A stretch of 64,000 nt of DNA from JBGZFC01 sp964346495 (GTDB lineage Bacteria; Bacteroidota; Bacteroidia; Bacteroidales; Dysgonomonadaceae): positions 1 through 64,000 of the forward strand of contig CAYFUW010000002.1 in assembly GCA_964346495.1 (NCBI GenBank), given 5' to 3'. Shown here in pieces: positions 43,131-51,627 of the stretch. How positions within the stretch are numbered: the first letter of the stretch is position 1; each line of letters begins with the position of its first letter. The notes under the pieces were generated by a model that ran no database searches, was not told where the DNA came from, and worked only from the letters and a program-made list of their open reading frames with translations. Made by a program: the position numbers and the translations under genes.

Positions 43131-44510
43131 CTAATTATCAATTATTATCTCAGCCGCCAATTTCGTTCCCTGAATAATACGATGCGACATTCCGATTCCG
43201 TCTCTAAGATTGCCTGCCAAATGCAAGCCCGGATATTTTGTTTCTAATTCTGCCACTGTTTTAAATCGCTCTTCGGAAGTGATTTCATATTGCGGTATGG
43301 CGTGAGTATGACGAAATACTCTAATCACATCCGGAGTCTTGCTTTTCGGGAATTTCAGCATCTCATGAAAAGTATTAACTGCTTTTTCTTCAATCTCTGC
43401 GTCTGATAATTCCGTCAAATCTCTTCGTCTCATTCCACCCATAAAGAAAGAGAAAAGAGCACCGTTTTCGGGACATCTTTCTTCAAAGCAAGACGACGGG
43501 AAGAGAATTCCTAAAAAATCTTTTTTATCTTTCGACGATATCAATCCGCCAAAAGCACTGAAATCCATTCCTTCACGGTCTTTTACACCAACTGCCACCT
43601 GAACGATTGGCGCATAACGCAAATTGCTTATCTTTTCGATTTCGTTGGCGGGAATAAATGGAACAAGTGGTTGCAAGGCATACGCTCCTACGGTGGTTAT
43701 CACGTGGCGACAAGTGAATTTAAGTTCTTTCCCGTTTTGTGAGCCGACAACCTGCCATTTTTTGTTTTCTGAATTTTGTGAGATAACCGCATCCGTTACT
43801 GATAGAAAGAAATTTTCTGACCCAATCTTTTTTTGCATCGCTTTGGGTAAATTCCCCAAACCACCTTTTGCCGAATAGATACCTTTTGGTGCTTTGTATT
43901 GCGGATTCTTTCTGTTTTCACGGGCTTTTTTTATGGTTCCACCGATAAAACTTCCGTAGTTCTGCTCCAAATTATAAAGCTTTGGAAGTGCGTGACGAGT
44001 AATAAGTGTTTCCGCATCGCCTGCATAAATACCCGATAAAAACGGATCAATAGCATAATCCACAAATGATTTTCCTAAGCGTCGAGCGCCCAATTCTGCC
44101 ACGGACTCGTTGGGATTAGTGCCTCGCTTTCTGAAAGGCTCACCCAATATCCGCAACTTGTCGCTGAACTTAAACAAAGGTGTGGTAAGTCCGCTCCACA
44201 GGCTATTGGGCAGCGGATGAAACTGTCCGTTTTTCCAAATCCATCTGCTTTCCGATTCTTTGCGGGCAAACTCTATTTCGCAGTCCGGCTGCAACATTCC
44301 AAACAAATTCATAACCTCTTCCGATGCACTCGCTCCGGTATTCGGTCCCGACTCAATCACAAAATCATCTTCATAAAATGTCTGTATTTGTCCGCCTACG
44401 CGACTATTTTTCTCAATAATTGCTACCGACAAGCCTTTTTTTATCAGATGCAAAGCGGTTGTCAGTCCGGTCAATCCTGCGCCAATTATTACTACGTCTT
44501 TTTCTATCAT
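43131..44510 (-). CDS. hemG: Protoporphyrinogen oxidase, HemY type
   Basis: This FAD enzyme oxidises protoporphyrinogen IX to protoporphyrin IX. The 459-residue protein starts with the FAD motif VVIIGAGLTGLTTALHLIKK and IIEKNSRVGGQIQTF. It has ESGPNTGAS near residue 55 and ends with YPGLHLAGNLRDGIGMSHRI, the closing FAD contact of the family. The gene is called hemG in Bacteroidetes although the family is HemY-like. Its start codon shares one base with the hemN stop. It is the last of four tightly packed genes. Confidence 0.92.
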   Translation of the reverse strand: MIEKDVVIIGAGLTGLTTALHLIKKGLSVAIIEKNSRVGGQIQTFYEDDFVIESGPNTGASASEEVMNLFGMLQPDCEIEFARKESESRWIWKNGQFHPLPNSLWSGLTTPLFKFSDKLRILGEPFRKRGTNPNESVAELGARRLGKSFVDYAIDPFLSGIYAGDAETLITRHALPKLYNLEQNYGSFIGGTIKKARENRKNPQYKAPKGIYSAKGGLGNLPKAMQKKIGSENFFLSVTDAVISQNSENKKWQVVGSQNGKELKFTCRHVITTVGAYALQPLVPFIPANEIEKISNLRYAPIVQVAVGVKDREGMDFSAFGGLISSKDKKDFLGILFPSSCFEERCPENGALFSFFMGGMRRRDLTELSDAEIEEKAVNTFHEMLKFPKSKTPDVIRVFRHTHAIPQYEITSEERFKTVAELETKYPGLHLAGNLRDGIGMSHRIIQGTKLAAEIIIDN

Positions 44511-45874
44511 TATATCGGTTTTGAAAATGTTTTATCTGTTTTCAACAACAATTTATCGAAGGATGCTGCCACATTTCTGACAAACGGCGAACCTTCTTGT
44601 TTCATCCTAATTTCTTGCTCAGACCACTCAATAATACCATCATCAGCAAACTCTTGCAACTTTTTCTCATCGTATAAAGTAGCATTCTTCACATCATTTG
44701 CCGAAAGCCCTGCTCTATCGGCTGTCTCCTGCCAATTTATTCGGTTGTTGCACATAAGTTCCGTTACCACTTCGCGCATTATTTGCTCTTCTTTGCTGAG
44801 TGTATATCCTTTTTTCACAGGAATATGTCCGCTGTTTATAGTTTCAACGTATTCTTTTATGTCTTTGGTATTTTGCGCGTAAGCCGATGTGAGTTGCGAA
44901 ATAGCTGTAACGCCGAACGCATATACCTGCCCTGTGGTGCGTCGGGTGCAATATCCTTGGAAATTCCGATGAAGTGTGTGAGACTGAGCTGCGTGAAACA
45001 ATTCGTCGTTTTCTTTCACAAAATGGTCCATTCCAATTTGCTTATAATCAGCATTCAACAGCAGTTTCTGCGCTGTTTCGTACAAGCTCTTTTTAAGTGT
45101 TTCCGAAGGAAGTCCTGCTCTTTCGAGCAAAAGCTGACGTTTGTATAGATTCGGAACGTGAGCATACGAAAAAGTTACCAATCGGTCGGGCGCAAGAGCA
45201 ATGGCTCGCTGAATGGTATCGGCGAAACTTTCAACTGTTTGCAAAGGCAGTCCGTAAATAAAGTCGAAATTGATATTTACATTCCTACTTCGCAGCAAGG
45301 AAACTATTTTTTCAATCGGAATTTGTGGCGCTTTACGATTACTAGCTTTTAGTACGGCAACGTTAAAATCCTGAATTCCGATGCTTATTCTATTAAATCC
45401 CGCATTTACAAGCAATTCAAAATCACGCTCATCCATATATCCCGGATGGCATTCAATGGCGATTTCGGGATTGTCAATACATTTGAACTTTTGCAGTAAA
45501 AGCGAAGTAATTTCCTCAATGTAAGACAAAGGAACTGCCGTTGGTGAGCCGCCTCCAAAATGAATTTGCGATATTTTTCTATCGGGACTAATCTTTTCGC
45601 AAACTAAGTTTATCTCTTTTTTAACGGCATCAATATAGTCTCTGACTTCCTGTTCCTTTTGCATAGGATAAGAGTTACAACCGCAGTAGTAACACATTCG
45701 CTTACAGAAAGGAATATGAATATAGAAAGAAAGTGACGCAGGCTCCTCGTCGTTAGACTGCTCCACAGCACGCCAAAAATCGGTTTCAAGAAATCCATCG
45801 TGGAAAAAATTGGCAGGTGGATAGCTTGTGTAGCGCGGTACGGGAACGTTGTATTTTGAAATCAAACTATTCAT
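44510..45874 (-). CDS. hemN: Oxygen-independent coproporphyrinogen III oxidase
   Basis: This radical-SAM enzyme decarboxylates coproporphyrinogen III to protoporphyrinogen IX without oxygen. The 454-residue protein has the cluster motif FYIHIPFCKRMCYYCGCNS (CxxxCxxC plus the fourth cysteine, near residue 55). HFGGGSPTAVP, RISIGIQDFN and DFIYGLPLQT follow. The true HemN segment GMDHFVKENDEL with TLHRNFQGYCT distinguishes it from HemW. It lies 6 bp after the upstream MFS gene and overlaps hemG by one base. Confidence 0.95.
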   Translation of the reverse strand: MNSLISKYNVPVPRYTSYPPANFFHDGFLETDFWRAVEQSNDEEPASLSFYIHIPFCKRMCYYCGCNSYPMQKEQEVRDYIDAVKKEINLVCEKISPDRKISQIHFGGGSPTAVPLSYIEEITSLLLQKFKCIDNPEIAIECHPGYMDERDFELLVNAGFNRISIGIQDFNVAVLKASNRKAPQIPIEKIVSLLRSRNVNINFDFIYGLPLQTVESFADTIQRAIALAPDRLVTFSYAHVPNLYKRQLLLERAGLPSETLKKSLYETAQKLLLNADYKQIGMDHFVKENDELFHAAQSHTLHRNFQGYCTRRTTGQVYAFGVTAISQLTSAYAQNTKDIKEYVETINSGHIPVKKGYTLSKEEQIMREVVTELMCNNRINWQETADRAGLSANDVKNATLYDEKKLQEFADDGIIEWSEQEIRMKQEGSPFVRNVAASFDKLLLKTDKTFSKPI

Positions 45875-45880
45875 ATATTA

Positions 45881-47131
45881 TTAACTGTGCGAAGTAACCG
45901 GATATTGTCCCTTTTCAAGTTTATCATTCGAAAATGGCGGTTTATAGAACCATACAAAAATAAAAGATATCGCCGCCAATGCCACTTCTAATACGAATAA
46001 TCCATTATACCCGAAAACATCACCGATACGAGAACAAGAAATGGCTATAATCATTGAACTCAGATGCGTTAACACAATCTGCATCGTAAAATCGGTGCCC
46101 TCCCTGCCCTCTCTCACAATGTCCATCGAAGTGGTATAAATCATAGTGGATGCCATGCCGTAAGTGCCCCACACAAGCGCAATTCCCGTCATTATTGCTA
46201 CCTGAGTATTAATATTTCCCGATGAGTACATCCAAAGGAAATAACTTGCCGTAATAAGCACTAAAAACGAAATAAATCGTCTCGATTTTTTGCGCCCTAT
46301 TTTTCTGATAAACAATCCCGAAAGGAACGAACTGCCGATACCGATAGATGTTCCGAAAATGCCGACCATCGCTCCAATTTGTTTCATGTCATAGCCTAAA
46401 TCAACCATCAACGGACGCAAAATGGACAAGATACCTATCATTCCCGAATAGAACAAAAAGAGAAATAAAACGTGTTTGCCAATTCCTTTTTGTTTGAAAA
46501 AAAGGTACATATCTTTTGGGCTTGCTTTGCTTTTGTTTTGACGCTCGCGAAGTTTCAGTTTTTTATTTAATTGCAACGGAACAAGCGCCAACAGAACAAA
46601 AATTGCCACCCACGGCAACATTTTTCCCCAACCGATTTGTTGGAAAAGCAGCAGCAAAAAACCACCACCCACCATACTTCCCGCGAAAGAGCCCATGGAC
46701 TGCATACTGTTAAGCAAACTGCTGTCGCGACGCTCAAAAGAGCGGGCAGCCAATGCATCGGTAGCAATATCCTGAGTAGCCGACGATACAAAGGCAAGCA
46801 AAATCAGAGCAATAATAAGCGTGAAGTTGGTTTGCAGATTGAGCATTGCCACTACAAAAATAATCAGGGCATACACAATCTCCGCTCCTAAAATCCACCG
46901 CTTGTAATCCTTTACGCTGTCGCAATTTCTGTCAACCAACGGCGACCACAAAAATTTGATTATCCACGGCAGCTTTATAAGTTTCAGCAACGCAATTGCC
47001 ATCAACGAGTAGTGACCTTGCCGCATCAGAATAGGAAGTGCCGACGCAAAGAAACTCATCGGAATGGACTGAGCGATGTAGAGCGTGAAAAAGGTGAAAA
47101 GGTTATATGATTTTTCTAATTTCATTCGCAA
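45881..47131 (-). CDS. MFS importer, RhtX/AmpG-like
   Basis: The 416-residue protein has 12 hydrophobic segments. Its N-terminal half (LYIAQSIPMSFFASALPILM; LLKLIKLPWIIKFLWSPLVD; FVSSATQDIATDALA) resembles the siderophore importer RhtX/FptX and muropeptide permease AmpG branch of the MFS. RhtX-type proteins move a ligand delivered by a TonB receptor across the inner membrane. A receptor gene ends one base before this one starts, and hemN and hemG follow at once. The cargo could be a siderophore, but the neighbours favour a porphyrin. Confidence 0.85.
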   Translation of the reverse strand: MRMKLEKSYNLFTFFTLYIAQSIPMSFFASALPILMRQGHYSLMAIALLKLIKLPWIIKFLWSPLVDRNCDSVKDYKRWILGAEIVYALIIFVVAMLNLQTNFTLIIALILLAFVSSATQDIATDALAARSFERRDSSLLNSMQSMGSFAGSMVGGGFLLLLFQQIGWGKMLPWVAIFVLLALVPLQLNKKLKLRERQNKSKASPKDMYLFFKQKGIGKHVLFLFLFYSGMIGILSILRPLMVDLGYDMKQIGAMVGIFGTSIGIGSSFLSGLFIRKIGRKKSRRFISFLVLITASYFLWMYSSGNINTQVAIMTGIALVWGTYGMASTMIYTTSMDIVREGREGTDFTMQIVLTHLSSMIIAISCSRIGDVFGYNGLFVLEVALAAISFIFVWFYKPPFSNDKLEKGQYPVTSHS

Positions 47132-47132
47132 C

Positions 47133-49220
47133 TTAGAAATTTAACGATAAACTAACACCCACAGATAACGGCCTGCCCGGTTTTCCACGTTTCTTTCCAC
47201 CAACTTCATAGAAGTAGCCCAAGTATTGCGTATTCGTAATGTTTTTTCCCCATATCGAATAGCTGACATTATCGTTTCTTGCGGTTATGCTCGCATTAAG
47301 TAATCCATAAAATGGCTGTTTAACGGTATTCTTCTCATGCCAATACATATCGCCAATGCCGGTATAGTTAGCATTAAAAGTTATTTCATCAGAAAACTCG
47401 TTGTTTATTTGAAGCGCATACTCAGCACTTACTGAAACGGTATTGCGCGGAACAAACGGCAGAAAGTTACCACTGTAATCAATTTCATCGCTATATTGAT
47501 ATTTGGTGAAAGTGGCGTGAGTAAAACCATAAGCTGCATCTAATCTAAAGTTTTTAAATGGAGTAACATTAACAGTAGCCTCAAGTCCTTTACTTATGGA
47601 GCTTCCGGCGTTGAAAATTTTAATTCCTTGTTGATTGAGATGTTGTTTTACCTGTTGATTGTGTGTTTTTATATAAAATAAGGCTACTTCGGCCTGCAAT
47701 TTTCCGGGTATTATCCACCCTTTACTTCCCAACTCGTAATTCCAGCTATACTCAGGCTCAAATGTTCGTTGTTCGGGAGTATCGAAAACGGTGTTAAAAC
47801 CACCTGTTTTATATCCCTTAGCTACAGTAAAGTAAAGCTGCAATTCAGGCATAAAAAAGTATTGCAAAGATGCTTTTGGAGTCCATTGCGAGAAAGTTAG
47901 CGGAGAGTCGAAGTCATTGATTAATTCCTGGTTGCCATCTATGATTTTATGTTCTTTGTGTACAGAGTTGGCTTTTTCATAATCGTATCTTAACCCTGCT
48001 TCAAGTCTAAGTTTAGATGTAATATTAAGTGATGACTGATGAAACAAAGCTATTCCACGACTATAATCGTCGTATCTTTTTTCGAGCTTGTATTTCGGAT
48101 TTGCAAAATTCATAAACACATCAGTAGCACGATCAATATTATGATTGAATGCGAAAACTCCAAAATTCCATCCATAAAAACTGTCATTAAGACCCTTAAC
48201 AATAATTTCTTCCGAAACCAATCGCTGCTTTTCAGATTGAATAGCGTAATACAAATCTTTTGGCGAACCGTCCTGGTCAACCTCATATCTGTCATCAAGG
48301 TATTGCACTGAAGTTTGCGACCTGATAGCAAAATATTCGTTATAGTAATTAATTTGCAATCCTCCATCGTACAATTTACGCTTGTAATAGCTGGGATGAT
48401 TTGTACTAACAGAGTCAACAAGAAGCGTTTTTTCATTTACTTCACCGTATGAAAATGCACCTTGATTAGTGTGCTCAAAGTTGTTAATCAATCGAATATG
48501 CATTTGAGACATAGGTCGCCATTCCAAACGCATGTTCACTGATGCCGATTTTAAATGATTAGCTTTTTTAGCCGTATGCACATTAGTTATATGCCCACCA
48601 TAATAATTATAGTTTCCGGCTATACCATAAGCAAGCTTATCACTTGCTTTACCAAGATGAGAAACTGCAACAGATGTTTCGTCGTAACTACCATAACGTA
48701 ATTGTAGTCGAGTGCCCTGATATCGGAAAGGCGAACGTGTATGAACAAGAATTATCCCACCCATTGCATTTCGGCCATATAGTGTGCCTTGCGGTCCACG
48801 AAGAAACTCTACTTTTTCAACATCCAATAAGTTGATGTCGAATGACGATTTTTCAAAATGCGGTATTCCATCCACATACATCGCTACCCCGGGAGTATTT
48901 ATTAGCGCCCCTACACCTCTGATAAAAACAGAAGAAGTGAGTCGAGTGTCACGGTCTATAATAATAAAGTTGGGAATAACTCCTGTAAAATCTTTCATTT
49001 CGTTGAGCTGTTGCTTCTCCATCTGTCGATTGTTAAGCACAGTTGCCGACATCGGTATCGCGAGTGTGCGATTTTCGTGCTTGAATGTTGAAACTACGAT
49101 AGTATCTAAATTATAATGACGGAGAGAATCTATCTCATTAGCAAAAACTGGAAGATTTAATAGAAATAAAAACAATAAAAATCCACTTTTTTTAATAGAT
49201 AACGATGAGTTGAAAAACAT
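47133..49220 (-). CDS. TonB-dependent outer-membrane receptor
   Basis: The 695-residue receptor has a signal peptide (MFFNSSLSIKKSGFLLFLFL, cleavage after VFANE region), a TonB-box-like stretch DTIVVST, a plug domain (IPMSATVLNNRQMEKQQL; VFIRGVGALINTPGVAMYVD; FLRGPQGTLYGRNAMGG) and a 22-strand barrel to the C-terminal aromatic residue (GVSLSLNF). It lacks the CarboxypepD-like N-terminal domain of SusC proteins and has no SusD partner, so it is of the metal-chelate uptake kind. The ATG at 49220 is chosen because it starts the signal peptide. It is the first gene of the receptor-importer-hemN-hemG unit. Confidence 0.93.
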   Translation of the reverse strand: MFFNSSLSIKKSGFLLFLFLLNLPVFANEIDSLRHYNLDTIVVSTFKHENRTLAIPMSATVLNNRQMEKQQLNEMKDFTGVIPNFIIIDRDTRLTSSVFIRGVGALINTPGVAMYVDGIPHFEKSSFDINLLDVEKVEFLRGPQGTLYGRNAMGGIILVHTRSPFRYQGTRLQLRYGSYDETSVAVSHLGKASDKLAYGIAGNYNYYGGHITNVHTAKKANHLKSASVNMRLEWRPMSQMHIRLINNFEHTNQGAFSYGEVNEKTLLVDSVSTNHPSYYKRKLYDGGLQINYYNEYFAIRSQTSVQYLDDRYEVDQDGSPKDLYYAIQSEKQRLVSEEIIVKGLNDSFYGWNFGVFAFNHNIDRATDVFMNFANPKYKLEKRYDDYSRGIALFHQSSLNITSKLRLEAGLRYDYEKANSVHKEHKIIDGNQELINDFDSPLTFSQWTPKASLQYFFMPELQLYFTVAKGYKTGGFNTVFDTPEQRTFEPEYSWNYELGSKGWIIPGKLQAEVALFYIKTHNQQVKQHLNQQGIKIFNAGSSISKGLEATVNVTPFKNFRLDAAYGFTHATFTKYQYSDEIDYSGNFLPFVPRNTVSVSAEYALQINNEFSDEITFNANYTGIGDMYWHEKNTVKQPFYGLLNASITARNDNVSYSIWGKNITNTQYLGYFYEVGGKKRGKPGRPLSVGVSLSLNF

Positions 49221-49286
49221 AATAATTGTGTGTAAAATAAAAATAGAGTAATAAAGACACAAAGTAATATCATTTTTTTCACAAAT

Positions 49287-49310
49287 AAAATCACTACAAA
49301 TAGTGATTTT
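49287..49310. promoter_or_regulatory. Palindromic possible operator upstream of the TonB receptor
   Basis: The perfect 10-bp arms AAAATCACTA and TAGTGATTTT with a CAAA spacer lie 67 bp upstream of the receptor ATG. The sequence is not a Fur box by consensus. A weak terminator-like fold is possible but has no T run of note on the receptor strand. Confidence 0.5.
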
Positions 49311-49515
49311 TCATGTGGAATATTTATTTCTACCACATATTTTTCCCATTAAATCACTTAAAAACTATTTCCTAACCGCCCCAAAAACACAGAACATCTC
49401 ACTTAACATAGGTCACTAAACAAAAGCATCAATTTGTTGTTTATAATACAGTATACAGATTTTTAAAACCAACATAAAATGAAAAAGTAAAACCGACTTC
49501 TCTATTTAGTTTAAT

Positions 49516-50613
49516 ATGGGTGATACAAAAGGCATACAAAAAGTATTAAGAAATCCGGCATTTGGTCTGATCTATCTGTTGTTGTTTTCTTTTTTGATAG
49601 GTCATTTCGATATTCGACTGATCATATCTGCTTTGCTCGTGCTTGCAATTATAGGTCGTTTTTTTATTAAAACTCAATGCCGACTAATACACACTATTTC
49701 GGCAATAACCTTTGCAATAGCACTGCCAATATCCTTTTTTCTGTTTCCGAAACTTTCCGACACTGTAACGTTTATTTACGTGGAAGTGATTTTTGTTTTG
49801 GCTATATTTTCGATATGCGCTTCCAATCTTTACACTCGTATTTTTCGTGGGAAAAAGATTAATCCACCTATAAAAATTTTCGTAGCAGAATCGCTTAGTG
49901 TATCGCGTCAAACTCAATACGGATTGACTATTCACCTATTGCTAATGGCACTATATTTCAGTTTTATTTCCAAAAACAATCCGATAACGGACAGATTAGT
50001 TGTTACGTTAACTTTTCAACTGATAGTTATAGGTGTTTTCACGATTGAAGCTATCAGACTAAATGTTTTAGATAAAAAACTTCATAAAGAAGAGTGGTTG
50101 CCGGTAGTTACGGAACAGGGACATGTTACCGGAAGAGTGGCAAAATCGGTTACTAAAGAGCTAAAAAACAGATTTATGCATCCGGTTGTACGCATCGCAC
50201 TAATACACAAAGGACATATATATCTTAAGAAACGAGAGCAAAACAGACTTCTAAATCCGGGACTATTGGATTATCCGTTTGAAAAATATATGCAATTTAA
50301 TCATAAAATTGACGAAACGGCATATAATATTATTCGAAAAGAGTGTAAAACAGAAAATATTCCACTCAGATTTTTATTGAAATATATTTTCGAAAACGAG
50401 ACAACAAAGAGACTGATATTTCTCTACGTCTCCGAAATAGATGATGAAACAACGTTTAACAAACTACGCTTAACCGACGGAAAACTTTGGACAGAAACAC
50501 AAATTGAAGACAACTTAGGTTCAAATATATTTTCTGAATGCTTCGAGTCTGAGTTTGAGTACCTTAAAAACACGGCACTTATGACTTCCCGACTAAAAAA
50601 TAACAACAGATAA
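49516..50613 (+). CDS. Membrane protein with degenerate Nudix domain
   Basis: The 365-residue protein has six hydrophobic helices in residues 10-185, then a cytoplasmic domain (about 195-330) resembling IPP-isomerase-type Nudix proteins (WLPVVTEQGHVTGRVAKS; MHPVVRIALIHKGHIYLKKR; LNPGLLDYPFEKYM). The Nudix box is degenerate. Where the family has REUxEExGU, this reads RKECKTENI, so the metal-binding glutamates are missing and hydrolysis is unlikely. A sensing or binding role is possible. It is convergent with gldB, with only 4 bp between them, and it starts 295 bp from the receptor gene on the other strand. Confidence 0.75.
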   Translation: MGDTKGIQKVLRNPAFGLIYLLLFSFLIGHFDIRLIISALLVLAIIGRFFIKTQCRLIHTISAITFAIALPISFFLFPKLSDTVTFIYVEVIFVLAIFSICASNLYTRIFRGKKINPPIKIFVAESLSVSRQTQYGLTIHLLLMALYFSFISKNNPITDRLVVTLTFQLIVIGVFTIEAIRLNVLDKKLHKEEWLPVVTEQGHVTGRVAKSVTKELKNRFMHPVVRIALIHKGHIYLKKREQNRLLNPGLLDYPFEKYMQFNHKIDETAYNIIRKECKTENIPLRFLLKYIFENETTKRLIFLYVSEIDDETTFNKLRLTDGKLWTETQIEDNLGSNIFSECFESEFEYLKNTALMTSRLKNNNR

Positions 50614-50617
50614 AAAT

Positions 50618-51598
50618 CTATGGATTATATTTTGAAACTCTCAATATATCCTCTGCCGATGCCTCCAGTAATCCATTTATAGTTGCTTTACTATTTTTCA
50701 TGTATTTATCGATAATTTGCCAGCCGATAAACTGCCCAATTCGCGGTGCTGATTCGGGAGCCAAAACCGCAGCATAAGCTGCATCGCTGATATATCCGGA
50801 AATGACAAGAGCATCAGTACCGTACAGATGTTTTCTGGAAATCATGGCTCTCCAAACTTTCTTTTCGTTTTTATTGCACCACTCCATCTGTTTATCGGAA
50901 TAACCTAAAAGTTCTTTTGGAGACAAATCGGGCAATAGTGTTTGCAATAAATATAGCACTTTTCCCTCTGCAACTAATGCCTGCAACAAATCTTTGTGAC
51001 TAGCATCAATCATTTTTTCAGACAAAACCCAAGCTTTCAGGTAATCCCTAGCTATATATTGTGCCGACATATCTACCCGCTGATACGGTTCGAAAAAAGT
51101 GGCGTACATTTCGTAATCGTTTCCCAAATATTTATCCAAAGAGAGAGAAATCTGCGATTCTGTTACAATAACATTCTGTTTTAATCCTGAAACATGTGCA
51201 TAAAAATCGGGAAAACTTTTATTAAATTTTTCTTTTGCTATCGAAGCAGCAATAGATAAATCCTCCTCAACAGCAGACAAATCTGTAAAAGCATTTTCCG
51301 TATCTTTATATAGTTTTTGAAGTTGCGGGTGAGAAAAATATTTTTGCAATCTGCTTAAATTTACTTCATCGCTGCCTACAGTTACTGCAGAAAAGTAAGG
51401 CAAGAAAAAACCGTACTGTTCATGCAGGATTGAATCACGATTTTCGTCAGAACTCGACAAATAGTTTAGAAAATCTACATCAAAACGGACTATCTTTATA
51501 CTGTTTTCCTTTGCCTGATATAGAGTTGTATCTCTGTTTGCACCGGAACAACTAAAAATCATCAACAATGAAGGTATTAACAATAAAAGTTTTCGCAT
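50618..51598 (-). CDS. gldB: GldB-like lipoprotein
   Basis: The 326-residue lipoprotein (MRKLLLLIPSLLMIFSC; cysteine at residue 17) resembles GldB, a lipoprotein needed for gliding in Flavobacterium and found in many non-gliding Bacteroidetes. Family-like segments are SIKIVRFDVDFL, FFLPYFSAVTVG, ISLSLDKYLGNDYEMY and the C-terminal PRIGQFIGWQIIDKYMKNS. The ATG at 51598 is chosen because it starts the signal peptide. It starts 29 bp after the PBP1A stop and is probably cotranscribed with it. Confidence 0.88.
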   Translation of the reverse strand: MRKLLLLIPSLLMIFSCSGANRDTTLYQAKENSIKIVRFDVDFLNYLSSSDENRDSILHEQYGFFLPYFSAVTVGSDEVNLSRLQKYFSHPQLQKLYKDTENAFTDLSAVEEDLSIAASIAKEKFNKSFPDFYAHVSGLKQNVIVTESQISLSLDKYLGNDYEMYATFFEPYQRVDMSAQYIARDYLKAWVLSEKMIDASHKDLLQALVAEGKVLYLLQTLLPDLSPKELLGYSDKQMEWCNKNEKKVWRAMISRKHLYGTDALVISGYISDAAYAAVLAPESAPRIGQFIGWQIIDKYMKNSKATINGLLEASAEDILRVSKYNP

Positions 51599-51627
51599 TG
51601 TCATAAACACTATTTCTTACAAAACAT

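Noticed and set aside
45881..49220. Glycan-utilisation locus reading of the TonB receptor
   Set aside because: No SusD partner and no CarboxypepD-like N-terminal domain in the receptor; neighbours are heme enzymes.
49287..49310. Terminator reading of the palindrome
   Set aside because: The stem is followed by mixed AT sequence rather than a clear T run on either strand, and no gene ends close by.
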